Source: Clostridia bacterium
GTDB lineage: Bacteria > Bacillota > Clostridia > Christensenellales > Borkfalkiaceae
Direction: 5' to 3'
Assembly (NCBI GenBank): GCA_017626305.1
Contig: JAGAIW010000149.1
Span: 1 to 54,162 of the forward strand
DNA: 54,162 nucleotides
Each line of letters begins with the position of its first letter. The stretch's first letter is position 1. The position numbers and the translations under genes were made by a program. This document shows, piece after piece, positions 1-8,244 of this stretch. The notes under the pieces were generated by a model. The model was not told where the DNA came from, did not search any database, and saw only the letters and a program-made list of their open reading frames with translations.

Positions 1-80
1 CAAAGTATCATATCCACGCTTGCGTTCGGGATTCCGCGCATAAGTTCAAGACAATCCCCTTGTTTTATGTAGCCTTTCAT
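1..80 (-). CDS. DNA methyltransferase, N-terminal fragment (cut by window edge)
   Basis: Only the first 26 codons are in the window. They read MKGYIKQGDCLELMRGIPNA and then SVDMIL, the usual opening of beta-class N4-cytosine or N6-adenine methyltransferases, in which a G-D-x-L-E/L-L-x-x-I-P stretch precedes the catalytic (D/S)PP(Y/W) loop. That loop would lie just outside the window. The ATG overlaps the TGA of the preceding MT-A70 gene as ATGA, so the two are translationally coupled. The assignment rests on this short stretch only; target base and specificity cannot be read. Confidence 0.6.
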   Translation of the reverse strand, partial: MKGYIKQGDCLELMRGIPNASVDMIL

Positions 81-634
81 ACTTCATTCCCCCAACAATC
101 CCATCCGTCCGCATACTGCCTTGCAAACAGTTCTATTCTCGGTCTATCCCCGAATAACTCGACAATGCGTTTCCGTGCTTCGTCGGGCTTTTTACTGTGC
201 TGTTCAATATGCGATATGATAACCGATGAAACAGAATGAGACTTCCGTTCAAGCACTTTGCCTTTCGTTGCAAGCAGACAATACTCTGCATTTGCCCTCG
301 TGTAATAACCCATTCCCATAAAAATCTTATCGCTTTTACAGCATTGTTTTATCCACGTAAACGCCACCGTTTTATATGTAAATCCCCACGCTTTGATTAG
401 TTCCAACCCTTCGATTAAACACGGCGATGTTACCCATAAAAACAACACACAATCTTTTTGACATATATCCGAAATTGGTAATTGTTGTATTGCCGTTTTT
501 TGCATCGTCGGGTAATGCTTGTCCGCCGACCTATCTTTCCCCTTATCCGACCATACGCGAAACGACCACGGCGGGTCTGCGTATATAACGTCGTATTTCT
601 TATCTGTTGAAAAAATATCTACTCTTTCGCCTAT
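77..634 (-). CDS. MT-A70-family adenine-N6 DNA methyltransferase with apparent non-canonical start
   Basis: MT-A70 proteins transfer a methyl group from S-adenosylmethionine to adenine N6. The catalytic DPPW motif is at residues 20-23, in the segment YDVIYADPPWSF. LFLWVTSP and the closing WDCWGNEV fit the family. The first ATG (position 505, residue 44) lies after DPPW, so starting there would remove the active site. Upstream, the frame is open only back to a TAG at 652-654 and has no ATG, GTG or TTG. A good AAAGGAG site lies 8 nt before an ATA codon at 634, which overlaps the TAG stop of the radical SAM gene. I therefore place the start at this ATA, giving 185 residues. The family call is firm; the start is an inference. 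Confidence 0.8.
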   Translation of the reverse strand: MGERVDIFSTDKKYDVIYADPPWSFRVWSDKGKDRSADKHYPTMQKTAIQQLPISDICQKDCVLFLWVTSPCLIEGLELIKAWGFTYKTVAFTWIKQCCKSDKIFMGMGYYTRANAEYCLLATKGKVLERKSHSVSSVIISHIEQHSKKPDEARKRIVELFGDRPRIELFARQYADGWDCWGNEV

Positions 635-1623
635 TGTTCTTTCTCCTTTCCGCTAAAATATAACTCTTTTATACTTTTACCTTCACACGCCTTGCGTGGT
701 GGAATATAGTCCATAAATTCACACTTACGATATATCCGTCGATTATTGCACCACCTCTGCAATTCCTTAACCACTTGTGGTGCGGTGGGCTTGCGATAGA
801 TACGAATATCGGGTAAAAAGCCAAGTTCTCTAACCTTTTGCACTCGGTATAAATCTTCTTCAATCGTCGTATTATAGTTCGTCAAAATATACACCACTTC
901 ACGGCTATCGCTTTTACTTTGCATTACCCTTTTATACGTTTCCAAACCGCGTAATACCGCTTTTTCATTTTTCATATAATCAAACGCAAAGTGTACCATT
1001 TTCTTTTTTACGCCCTTTAATGCAACCGCAACTTCTTCCGTTAAAAACCGCGCGTCCAAACCTTGATTAAAATTTACCCACGCTTGACTGTCCGCAAGTT
1101 GTTTCAATAAATCCAAACGCTCTTTGCAAGCAAGAATATTCGGATCTAACAACTCTATGTATTTTTGTCCGCACCAAAACTCGGATAAGTCCGCTACCTT
1201 TTGGCTACATCTCCCTTCCTTTTTGCTTACAATACAAAAATCACAATTATTAGGACAACCGCGCGTTAAAAATCCGTATGCCGTGTCTTTGGTCAATTCC
1301 CCGTATAATTCATAATCGGGGCAGATATGCTCGATTTCATAGGGCAAGTTTTTGTCTCTGTCTTTATGATAAACTTCTTTCCCGTTCTCTACCGTGATTG
1401 CAAATCCCGTACCGCCGAACACGATTTCATCTGCTTGCAAGCATATATTGGAAAGTTCGGAATATTCGTTCCCAAACACTTTGCTTACGTAGATTTTATC
1501 GTAATGTTTCAACGGCAACACAAACTCAACGTTGTCCCCTTGCGCTTTATGCCACGCGGATATTTTCATTAGCGGTAAATTTGGATAATTGTGGCTATCC
1601 ACGTCCATCAACCCTATTTCCAA
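631..1623 (-). CDS. Radical SAM protein
   Basis: The 330-residue product carries the 4Fe-4S cluster motif C-x3-C-x2-C at Cys123, Cys127 and Cys130 in GCPNNCDFC. This cluster cleaves S-adenosylmethionine to a 5'-deoxyadenosyl radical. The first 100 or so residues could be a small Rossmann-like substrate domain. Proteins of this type occur in phages and conjugative elements, mostly uncharacterised. The start is TTG, preceded by GGAG at 9 nt spacing that also encodes the tail of the gene before it. The stop overlaps the proposed start of the MT-A70 gene by 4 nt, which suggests the two are made together. Substrate unknown; a link to nucleic-acid modification is inferred from neighbours only. Confidence 0.8.
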   Translation of the reverse strand: MEIGLMDVDSHNYPNLPLMKISAWHKAQGDNVEFVLPLKHYDKIYVSKVFGNEYSELSNICLQADEIVFGGTGFAITVENGKEVYHKDRDKNLPYEIEHICPDYELYGELTKDTAYGFLTRGCPNNCDFCIVSKKEGRCSQKVADLSEFWCGQKYIELLDPNILACKERLDLLKQLADSQAWVNFNQGLDARFLTEEVAVALKGVKKKMVHFAFDYMKNEKAVLRGLETYKRVMQSKSDSREVVYILTNYNTTIEEDLYRVQKVRELGFLPDIRIYRKPTAPQVVKELQRWCNNRRIYRKCEFMDYIPPRKACEGKSIKELYFSGKEKEQ

Positions 1624-1626
1624 TTT

Positions 1627-2031
1627 TTACATCTCCATTTCCTTTTGCCTATTCTGCGCTTTTTCTAACGCATAACGCGCTGTTCCCAAATATACGCTTT
1701 CCCCTGTATACGGATTTTTTCCAAATTCCTTTATCCATTTTTGTAATTCCTCTATGGACATATTTTCAAAGCGATACCTTGAGTCCATCTCGCTTTTCTG
1801 AAACGCTTTTACGCCGTCAAACGCTTTTCGCGCTTCCAGCTCATCAAAAAACAGTCTATCCAACGAAGGCTTTTCGCCTTTTCTCAAATTCCCGATATGC
1901 CATATTTCCCCCGTTTTCGATTTCAATAACGGTATATCGGGAACAAGGTCGAAACATTCATACGCCGTTTCCGCATAACCGCCTTTTGCTTCATCAACGA
2001 CTTCCCAGCCCTTGCGCCACTTGACTTTCAC
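1627..2031 (-). CDS. Hypothetical ICE protein
   Basis: No family recognised. I chose the GTG at 2031: GCGGAG lies 8 nt before it and it leaves only 2 nt after the previous stop. The ATG at 2070 would overlap that gene by 37 nt and has no visible ribosome site. The product is about 134 residues, basic at the N-terminus, with KTGEIWHIGNLRKGEKPS in the middle and a helical C-terminus ending in EMEM. Those last codons double as the ribosome site of the radical SAM gene. Confidence 0.6.
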   Translation of the reverse strand: MKVKWRKGWEVVDEAKGGYAETAYECFDLVPDIPLLKSKTGEIWHIGNLRKGEKPSLDRLFFDELEARKAFDGVKAFQKSEMDSRYRFENMSIEELQKWIKEFGKNPYTGESVYLGTARYALEKAQNRQKEMEM

Positions 2032-2033
2032 CT

Positions 2034-2384
2034 TTACATCTCCGCTTCGTTTTGCTTTTCCTTTTGCCATTTACTTTCAAGTTCTTCCGCATATTTCGTA
2101 ACTTCTTCGTTGGCTATGCCAATAAAATTAAACCGTTCCTCGCGTGTATATTCGCCGTCATCGCAATACCTACCAAAGCAAGCGTTTCCCCCTGAGCTTG
2201 GACGACAACCAAAACCGCCACTTAAACGAAACAACTGATATTCGGGTTTTTGAAATTCGGGTTTTAATATATCCAACTTCAAAATAGCAACAAGCCCTTC
2301 GTTATTTAAACCGCCGTTAGGTACGGGTTGATACATTGTCCGACAACAATCCGCATCCGTAAACGGCTCTATTCTCTTTTCCAT
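2034..2384 (-). CDS. Hypothetical ICE protein, Gly/Cys-rich centre
   Basis: A 116-residue protein with no recognised family. The centre reads FRLSGGFGCRPSSGGNACFG, a glycine-rich stretch with cysteines spaced like a possible metal site, followed by an acidic helix. It starts at an ATG with GGTGG 8 nt upstream, 3 nt after the methyltransferase gene. Its last codons (EAEM) supply the ribosome site for the next gene. Its place between methyltransferase genes suggests an accessory role, but nothing in the sequence proves it. Confidence 0.55.
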   Translation of the reverse strand: MEKRIEPFTDADCCRTMYQPVPNGGLNNEGLVAILKLDILKPEFQKPEYQLFRLSGGFGCRPSSGGNACFGRYCDDGEYTREERFNFIGIANEEVTKYAEELESKWQKEKQNEAEM

Positions 2385-2387
2385 TTT

Positions 2388-3329
2388 CTACACCACCCCC
2401 ATTATTCTTTTCCCTGCCAACGTGCAATACTTCGGGTTAATATCAATCCCGATATATTCCCGTCCGTGTTTCTTTGCAACTACGCCCGTCGTACCGCTAC
2501 CAAAGAACGGATCAAGCACGATACCGCCCTTTTCGCTACCTGCTAATACACAAGGCTCTATCAACTTTTCGGGATACATAGCAAAATGCTCGTCCATCTT
2601 AAAAGTGTTCGTGCTTACTTCCCACACGTCGCGCTTGCGCTTATATTCTTGGTCGAACATAGAAAAATCATCTCGTTGCCGATTGATATTCTGCTGTAAA
2701 CCCTCCCCTGCATACTTGGAATGGTCTGAACGCCCACGCTTATATCTTTCCCTGCTTACCTGCTTTAACGGTTCTTGAATTGCCTTGTAATCATAGTAAT
2801 ACTTCCTTGACTTCGATAAAAGAAAAATATGCTCGTAACATTTTGTCGGACGATCTTTTACGCTTTCGGGCAAACAGTTCGTTTTATGCCATATAATATC
2901 CGAACGCAAATACCAACCCTTTGCTCGCAGAGAAAACGCCAACATCCACGGTATTCCTATCATATCTTTTGGCTTGATACCGTCCCACGTTTTCGGGACT
3001 TCGTGTACCTTACTGTTTTTTGCATATAGCGTGCTATTCTTCCCGTTCCCTGCCACCGCAAGACTCATCGGGCCTTTACCGCTACCTGCGTAACTGTCGC
3101 CTATATTTATCCATAACGTTCCCGTAGGCTTTAATACGCGGTGTACTTCCATAAAGATTTCCGTCAAATGCTCTATGTATTCCTGCGGCGTTTGTTCCAT
3201 TCCAATTTGACCGCTTTCGCCGTAATCTCGCAATCCGTAATACGGCGGGCTTGTAACACACATATCCACGCTATTATCCGCAAGCGTTTTCAAAACCTCT
3301 AACGAATTGCCACATATAATTTTGTTCAC
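2388..3329 (-). CDS. Beta-class site-specific DNA methyltransferase (N4-C or N6-A)
   Basis: This 313-residue enzyme has the catalytic motif TSPPYYG at residues 26-32 near the N-terminus. The SAM-binding motif DPFFGSGTTG followed by YIGIDINPKYC is near the C-terminus. That order defines the beta class, and TSPPY is more typical of N4-cytosine enzymes, although N6-adenine remains possible. The start is GTG, nested in the previous stop as ATGTGA, with GAGGTG upstream. No restriction endonuclease lies beside it, so it probably acts as an orphan methylase that protects the element during transfer. Confidence 0.9.
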   Translation of the reverse strand: MNKIICGNSLEVLKTLADNSVDMCVTSPPYYGLRDYGESGQIGMEQTPQEYIEHLTEIFMEVHRVLKPTGTLWINIGDSYAGSGKGPMSLAVAGNGKNSTLYAKNSKVHEVPKTWDGIKPKDMIGIPWMLAFSLRAKGWYLRSDIIWHKTNCLPESVKDRPTKCYEHIFLLSKSRKYYYDYKAIQEPLKQVSRERYKRGRSDHSKYAGEGLQQNINRQRDDFSMFDQEYKRKRDVWEVSTNTFKMDEHFAMYPEKLIEPCVLAGSEKGGIVLDPFFGSGTTGVVAKKHGREYIGIDINPKYCTLAGKRIMGVV

Positions 3330-3583
3330 ATTTCCACCTCTGTTTTCTTCTCTAAAACAAAATCCTTATCATCTTCAACATCATTTTCATAAGCCTTTAA
3401 CCAATCAACGCCTATCTCTATCATTTCATCTTTGGTAATCCCTAACGCTTGTTCAAACCATTTGTATTCATCGCCTACTGATGAAGTAAAAAAATTGCCA
3501 TTTTCTTCTTCAATCCAAACGATTGCATTATACAATAATGTTTTTAGCCTATCCTTTTTCATTTTTTCAATGATATAACGCAA
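3326..3583 (-). CDS. Small hypothetical ICE protein
   Basis: An acidic 85-residue protein with the segment WFEQALGITKDEMIEIGVDW, suggesting a small helical fold. No family recognised. The start is uncertain: the frame opens at a TTG 9 nt after AGGG, and an ATG seven codons later has no ribosome site. It overlaps the methyltransferase start by 4 nt, and its closing EVEM codons form that gene's ribosome site. Likely role is as an accessory or regulator of its neighbours, by context only. Confidence 0.5.
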   Translation of the reverse strand: MRYIIEKMKKDRLKTLLYNAIVWIEEENGNFFTSSVGDEYKWFEQALGITKDEMIEIGVDWLKAYENDVEDDKDFVLEKKTEVEM

Positions 3584-3595
3584 GACAAAATCGCC

Positions 3596-4141
3596 CTACA
3601 TTTCTGCCTCCGATTGTTTTTGATTGGCTTGTTGATTGCTGATAAAGCGTTTTGCTGCCCAACGCGCATTTGCATTTAACTGTCTTTGATACGCGCCGTT
3701 CGTATGCGAAAACACAAAACCCAAACCACGCAATTCTTGATGCACTTCCCTCGACGTCCTATCAGGAAAGATAATCTGCAAGCGTTGTAATTCCTTGTTT
3801 TCCACTACTTCAAAACCCAACTTTTCCGTGTCGTAGGTTTCCGCTTCACGGTTTTGCTCGTGTTCCAATGCCTTTATACGCATTTTAATTCTGCGGATTT
3901 CTTGGTTAGAGTTCTGCAACTGCCAGCTTGCATACGGCTTTTTCTCATACGTTTCTTGAATAGATGCGTCCATTTTAGCCGCACGCTCGTCCGTAAAATC
4001 GCCGTAGCCTTTCATCGTTTTGTTCTTTAAGTAATACTTGTTCCTTGCCACCATTTCTTTATGCGTGGCTTCCATTCTCTCTAACTTTGCCTTTAATTCT
4101 TCCAATGCGTTCTCGTCCGTCGAACGAATAATCTTACTCAA
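3596..4141 (-). CDS. Hypothetical ICE protein, coiled-coil N-terminus
   Basis: 181 residues. The first half is strongly helical with heptad-like spacing of Leu and Glu (for example LEELKAKLERMEATHKEM). The second half has a compact domain ending FSHTNGAYQRQLNANARWAA. That Arg/Asn-rich tail resembles small domains attached to large polyvalent proteins of conjugative elements; this is a resemblance, not a firm match. The start is TTG, overlapping the previous TAA as TTGAGTAA, with GGGGG 9 nt upstream. Confidence 0.55.
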   Translation of the reverse strand: MSKIIRSTDENALEELKAKLERMEATHKEMVARNKYYLKNKTMKGYGDFTDERAAKMDASIQETYEKKPYASWQLQNSNQEIRRIKMRIKALEHEQNREAETYDTEKLGFEVVENKELQRLQIIFPDRTSREVHQELRGLGFVFSHTNGAYQRQLNANARWAAKRFISNQQANQKQSEAEM

Positions 4142-5405
4142 TTTCTATTTCCCCCTTTTTATCCGTATTGTCTTGCTTCCATTTCTTTGCAAATTCCTTT
4201 TTATTTGCATCTTTTTGTTGCGCTATTGCCCGTTTTTCACGTTGAATTATATTGCTCATCGCAAGCAATTCCGTGGGACTTTTCTCGATAAAGAAATTCG
4301 TAGGGTGTTCTGCGCGTAAAGCATTGATTTTGCCCGTCAATTTCTCCATTGTCGGAAACGGATTATCCAAAAGATTATATAAATATCCGTCGTTCTCGTT
4401 TACCGTAACTGCGCTATACCCAACAGTTTCACCATAATCGTCTTTTTCTTCAATTTTCGTAAAATAGATTTTTGACTTCCCTTGCTCCATTTTTCGTATT
4501 CGATTGATAAATCCATCTACAACAGCAGGGTGCGACTCTACCACAAAACACCTATTCAACGTATCTTCGGGAATTTGATATTCTCTCGCCCATTTCTTAT
4601 TATCCGAAGAAAATCGTCCATCCCATTGCTTTTGTTGTATCGTGTTTGCAAGCACGTATAAGACGCGATCTATGCCGTGTTCGCGGATTATATCTTCTTC
4701 AAAATCTTTACCCAAGCGTAAGCCGTCATAGTTTTCTTTTATCCCTTTTTCGATTGACAGTTTACAAGCGATATTGTTCGGTAAATTCGTCATATCTCTT
4801 TCCTTTTCAATCAACGCTACTACGGCTCTTTCCATATTACTCTTTGCCATATCGATTTTCAGTTCCCTTTCTTCTATATCTCTGTCGATTTTCAAAAAGG
4901 TAATTCTATGTTTCGCTTTTATTTCAGGCGACAAACAACAAACAGGCGAAGCAATCACGTAATACTCGCACGGCTCTTTAATATCGTGTAACGCTTGGCT
5001 TGTCAACCCTTTGGGCATATAGTAGTACCCTATATCCGTTTCGTCTTTTCCAAAATACCGCGTTGCGTTTTCTTCTTCGTATATATCCGCATACCTATCC
5101 TTGCAATACATCGTGATTGCTTCCGCAAGCACGTACTCGTTATTTGCGGGAACGTAATTTTCCGCACACAACCCGTCATACAGATTTTTCAAAATTTCAT
5201 CTCGTTCTTGATACAAAGCACGGTATTCCGTTGCGCTAATATAATCGCCGTCAAGCACGTCTAAAAGTTCTCTCTTGGTATTGATTTCCAAAGCCGCATC
5301 AAATACCTTTTGGGTATCGTTAGAAGCAAGTAACGTTTGCTTAAAATCTTCAAACTCCTTGTTTACACTTCCCCTAACGGCTTGCCTATAATTGACTTCT
5401 TCCAT
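4134..5405 (-). CDS. DUF3848/DUF3849-like ICE protein
   Basis: A 423-residue protein. The N-terminal 110 residues (FKQTLLAS through CKDRYADIYEE) resemble DUF3848. The middle segment, IDRVLYVLANTIQQKQWDGR followed by HPAVVDGFINRIRK, resembles the conserved core of DUF3849-type proteins. Both are common in conjugative elements of gut Clostridia and have no known function. I place the start at the ATG in TAATG rather than at the GTG two codons upstream, which is too close to GGGGG. Family names are from memory and tentative; that it is a real ICE gene is well supported by its length and coupling. Confidence 0.6.
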   Translation of the reverse strand: MEEVNYRQAVRGSVNKEFEDFKQTLLASNDTQKVFDAALEINTKRELLDVLDGDYISATEYRALYQERDEILKNLYDGLCAENYVPANNEYVLAEAITMYCKDRYADIYEEENATRYFGKDETDIGYYYMPKGLTSQALHDIKEPCEYYVIASPVCCLSPEIKAKHRITFLKIDRDIEERELKIDMAKSNMERAVVALIEKERDMTNLPNNIACKLSIEKGIKENYDGLRLGKDFEEDIIREHGIDRVLYVLANTIQQKQWDGRFSSDNKKWAREYQIPEDTLNRCFVVESHPAVVDGFINRIRKMEQGKSKIYFTKIEEKDDYGETVGYSAVTVNENDGYLYNLLDNPFPTMEKLTGKINALRAEHPTNFFIEKSPTELLAMSNIIQREKRAIAQQKDANKKEFAKKWKQDNTDKKGEIEIE

Positions 5406-5995
5406 TAACACATTTCCCCCTCTTTCTGAAAATCTTTCATTATCCCTTTAACATCATCTTCGTCGATTATATTTTGCTCCACCAACTTATCCAAACAATA
5501 CCGACGGTATTCTTCGTCTTTCCACTCCACGTCAAGAAACTCGTTCAAGCATACGGGGTCTTGTCCCGTGCGGTCAATATCTTCTGCAAATTCGGGCAAA
5601 TACACCTTTTCATACGCTAAATACCCCTCAATCCAATGCCCTTCCTTGTCGCTATCCTCACAATCTTCGTCCCATAACGTTGTCGGAAAACTCCACGAAA
5701 GCCGTTCAAATAGATTTGTCGCCAACCGTTCCCCGCCCGTCAATTCAATAAGGTCTTTCCGCGTTACACCTACAACCATATCCTTATGGACGTTTTCTCT
5801 GCTATGGTCAGGGAAACCAAATTCGGGAATATATACAATTTCATCTTCGGGGTATTTGTCAGGCTCGAAAAACGCCGCATAATTCTTGTAGATATGTCCG
5901 TAATTTCCATACCGCGCATAAGCGTCTGCCGTATAGAATATCTCGCCGTCTCTTACTATCTTTTCCCCAACGTTTTCTTTTGCGTAATCTCTCAT
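5405..5995 (-). CDS. Hypothetical ICE protein
   Basis: A 196-residue acidic protein with no recognised family, rich in aromatic residues (YFEP, IYKNYAAFFEPDKYP). The C-terminal helical region, DKLVEQNIIDEDDVKGIMKD, resembles a small helical bundle. No membrane segment or signal peptide. It is coupled on both sides (overlap of 4 nt upstream and TAATG downstream), so it belongs to the same accessory operon. Confidence 0.55.
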   Translation of the reverse strand: MRDYAKENVGEKIVRDGEIFYTADAYARYGNYGHIYKNYAAFFEPDKYPEDEIVYIPEFGFPDHSRENVHKDMVVGVTRKDLIELTGGERLATNLFERLSWSFPTTLWDEDCEDSDKEGHWIEGYLAYEKVYLPEFAEDIDRTGQDPVCLNEFLDVEWKDEEYRRYCLDKLVEQNIIDEDDVKGIMKDFQKEGEMC

Positions 5996-6621
5996 TCCGC
6001 CTCCATTTCCTTACCTAACTTCAACTTATTAAACGCTCCGATTTCTTCTGATTCCAAGCGTTTTCTAAAATAACGCATTGCCCTATTGATGTCTTGTTTT
6101 AACGAAAACGTCATTAGTCTGCTATCGTGTTCGCCTTTAACAATTACGCATAAATAATGTTTCCATTCGCCTTTCTCGTACACGTCAAAGATAGATACCT
6201 GTCTATCGTTTTCTTCGTCTTTTTGCACATCCAAGGCTATATGATCAACGATATTATGTAGCGTATTATTTTTCAAACCGTCCATAAGGAAATCATAGAC
6301 TTCACGCGGATCGTACTGTAAATCCATAAACTTGAACTTTTCGGCAAATTCCTCGCGGGTATAGTCTTTATAAAACTCTGCATCGTCTTTCATATATGGT
6401 AAATAATCGTATAAACTCAACAATCCCCCTTCGCAATAAGTGAACTGTTCATCGCTTGGGTTACGTACCAAGAAGAAATTACCGCAGGGAATTACGTTCC
6501 TTTTTCGGGGAATATCTTTAGAGGAAATCCCGTAACAAACGTAATTATCTAAATCGTAATAAACGGCTTCCTTCTCCTGCTCGTCGGCAATTTGTTCTAC
6601 AATTTTATTTTTAACAAGCAT
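5992..6621 (-). CDS. Hypothetical ICE protein
   Basis: 209 residues, family not recognised. The ATG at 6621 is chosen because it overlaps the previous stop as TAATG and follows GGAGGCGGAG; a longer frame beginning with TTG at 6663 would run 42 nt into the previous gene. A central region YDPREVYDFLMDGLKNN precedes a beta-rich stretch (WKHYLCVIVKGEHD), and there is a basic helix near the end (RAMRYFRKRL). The tail EMEAE is shared with the three genes upstream because it encodes the ribosome site of the next gene. Confidence 0.55.
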   Translation of the reverse strand: MLVKNKIVEQIADEQEKEAVYYDLDNYVCYGISSKDIPRKRNVIPCGNFFLVRNPSDEQFTYCEGGLLSLYDYLPYMKDDAEFYKDYTREEFAEKFKFMDLQYDPREVYDFLMDGLKNNTLHNIVDHIALDVQKDEENDRQVSIFDVYEKGEWKHYLCVIVKGEHDSRLMTFSLKQDINRAMRYFRKRLESEEIGAFNKLKLGKEMEAE

Positions 6622-7079
6622 TACTCCGCCTCCATTTCCATATTTGATTTCCATTCTTCCCAATCCTGCGAATTAAGATGATACAGGGTATCCGATTTTT
6701 GATAGAAAAAGGGTTGCCCCTTGATATATCGTATCTTTTCCTTAAATCCCTCCATCGGTTCTTCCCCAACCGCCGCTAAAATCGTTACGTTTAATTCCCT
6801 GCAAATATCCTCTAAATTCGGACATTTTCCTTCACCTTTATTTGGATATACGTCCACGAAACAATCCCCTAAACTCCAACCCGAAGTAAAGTCTATTGCT
6901 AACTCCGAATTGCCCTTCATTGTCTTTTGCATATCGAATTTTTCTAACGTAGTACGATAAAAATGTCGTTCTTTTGCCATATTTGCAGATTTATTATGAG
7001 ATAAGAATAACGCAATAAACTTATCCACATTCTCGCTCGGCAATTCTAACCACATAGTTCCAAAGGCATAATTTGACAT
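6621..7079 (-). CDS. Hypothetical ICE protein, third copy of a tandem paralog set
   Basis: 152 residues. It aligns with the two genes upstream: the start SNYAFGTMWLELPSENVDKF matches ANTVGFMSVVLPKDKVVDF and SQAIGLMTVVLSKDKVKEF, and SLGDCFVDV with DICRELNV match SLESCIVQG/DVCRKTGV and SLESCLIDC/DVCDLLKV. This is the most divergent copy, with an insertion near its middle. Function unknown. The repeated plan of a beta strand, an amphipathic helix and a conserved Cys followed by D-x-C suggests one small alpha/beta fold that was duplicated. It overlaps its neighbours by 1 nt on each side. Confidence 0.6.
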   Translation of the reverse strand: MSNYAFGTMWLELPSENVDKFIALFLSHNKSANMAKERHFYRTTLEKFDMQKTMKGNSELAIDFTSGWSLGDCFVDVYPNKGEGKCPNLEDICRELNVTILAAVGEEPMEGFKEKIRYIKGQPFFYQKSDTLYHLNSQDWEEWKSNMEMEAE

Positions 7080-7489
7080 TACTCTGCCTCCATTTCTTGC
7101 TTTAATAGCAGATCATACGCGCGTTCTTCCGTGTTCAAGCCGTTTTCGGTATAATGAAATTTTCCGTCTTTTAACGTCAACGTTTCGCGTAACATTTTAT
7201 TTGCGTTAGCGGCAAATATTTCAAGTCTTTCCACGCCCGTTTTTCGGCAAACGTCAAGAATATCCGCATTACTGCCCTGCACTATACACGATTCCAAGCT
7301 GTCGTCGCAAAAAAGTTGATACTCGCGCTCACGCATATCTTCCCTACGATTCACGCGTTTGTTCGTCCACATCCTTACATCTACACCTATAAAATGTCGG
7401 GCGTTATCATCATTAAAATAATCTTCAAAATCGACAACTTTATCTTTCGGTAATACCACCGACATAAAGCCTACCGTGTTCGCTTTCAT
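7079..7489 (-). CDS. Hypothetical ICE protein, second tandem paralog
   Basis: 136 residues, the same length as the gene upstream and clearly homologous over its whole length: an N-terminal VVLPKDKVVDFEDYF, a central CDDSLESCIVQG, then ILDVCRKTGVERLEIF and KDGKFHYTENGL. No signal peptide or membrane segment, so probably cytosolic. It ends in EMEAE, with these codons forming the ribosome site of the next gene. No known family was recognised. Confidence 0.6.
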   Translation of the reverse strand: MKANTVGFMSVVLPKDKVVDFEDYFNDDNARHFIGVDVRMWTNKRVNRREDMREREYQLFCDDSLESCIVQGSNADILDVCRKTGVERLEIFAANANKMLRETLTLKDGKFHYTENGLNTEERAYDLLLKQEMEAE

Positions 7490-7899
7490 TATTCAGCCTC
7501 CATTTCTTCTTTTAAGGGTGTCAATTCCATTACCGTTACTTCTTCCGAACCCAGTTCACTTGCCGTATAAGTACATTTCCCTGCCTTAAAAATTACCTTT
7601 TCTGCAAATTCTTCCTCGTGATTTTTTACGTCTATATCCAACTCTTGCACTTTAAGCAAATCGCACACGTCGCGGATATTATAGCCGTAGCAATCAATCA
7701 GACAAGACTCTAAACTCAAACTACAAGAAAAATCGTAAAGCCGTTCTTCCAATTCTTCCGATATATCCGTAGTTGAATCCAATTTTATTTCCGCGTTCAA
7801 AAAAGAATCGTAATTATTTTCATCGAAAAAGCCTTCAAATTCTTTTACTTTGTCTTTGGACAGAACAACCGTCATAAGACCTATTGCTTGCGATGCCAT
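7489..7899 (-). CDS. Hypothetical ICE protein, first tandem paralog
   Basis: 136 residues, the first of three tandem related genes. Signature segments are VVLSKDKVKEFEGFF, SLESCLIDC, IRDVCDLLKVQELDI and KAGKCTYTASEL. It starts at ATG directly after the previous gene's stop. Its acidic composition and lack of membrane segments suggest a cytosolic accessory protein. Tandem copies of small acidic proteins on mobile elements are sometimes inhibitors of host defences, but nothing here shows that directly. Confidence 0.6.
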   Translation of the reverse strand: MASQAIGLMTVVLSKDKVKEFEGFFDENNYDSFLNAEIKLDSTTDISEELEERLYDFSCSLSLESCLIDCYGYNIRDVCDLLKVQELDIDVKNHEEEFAEKVIFKAGKCTYTASELGSEEVTVMELTPLKEEMEAE

Positions 7900-8241
7900 T
7901 TATGCCGTTCTCCTATTCGCGTTATTGTTCTCACGATAGAGTTTTATAAGCTGTCGCAAATAATCACGGGTTTGTCGCGGTAATTCCGTAACCACGAACA
8001 CGTCCCATAATTTCTCTATAATAGGCTCGCCTAAAAACTCTATGTACTCCTCATCGTGTAAAACGTCGTCCATAAGATAGCGGTAAACTTCCTTATAGAA
8101 CGTTATTTTTAAGGAATGTTTGAATACGCTCTCAATTCCTGCCCTCATTTGCCGATAGCGAAATCTATCGTATTCTTCCTGCACCTGTGCAAAAAATTTC
8201 TTCTGCACTTCTTCTATATCCACTTTCTTTCTTACTGCCAT
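7900..8241 (-). CDS. Hypothetical ICE protein
   Basis: 113 residues and almost wholly helical by composition. Basic N-terminus (AVRKKVDIEEVQKKF), then YDRFRYRQMRAGIESVF, FYKEVYRYLMDD and a C-terminus rich in Arg and Asn. The pattern recalls the DUF3848-type segment of the larger protein downstream, but the resemblance is weak. Starts 3 nt after the previous stop and ends directly before the paralog set. Function unknown. Confidence 0.5.
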   Translation of the reverse strand: MAVRKKVDIEEVQKKFFAQVQEEYDRFRYRQMRAGIESVFKHSLKITFYKEVYRYLMDDVLHDEEYIEFLGEPIIEKLWDVFVVTELPRQTRDYLRQLIKLYRENNNANRRTA

Positions 8242-8244
8242 TTT

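Noticed and set aside
6621-6663. TTG start at 6663 for the 209-residue accessory protein
   Set aside because: It overlaps the previous gene by 42 nt; the ATG in TAATG follows a strong ribosome site.
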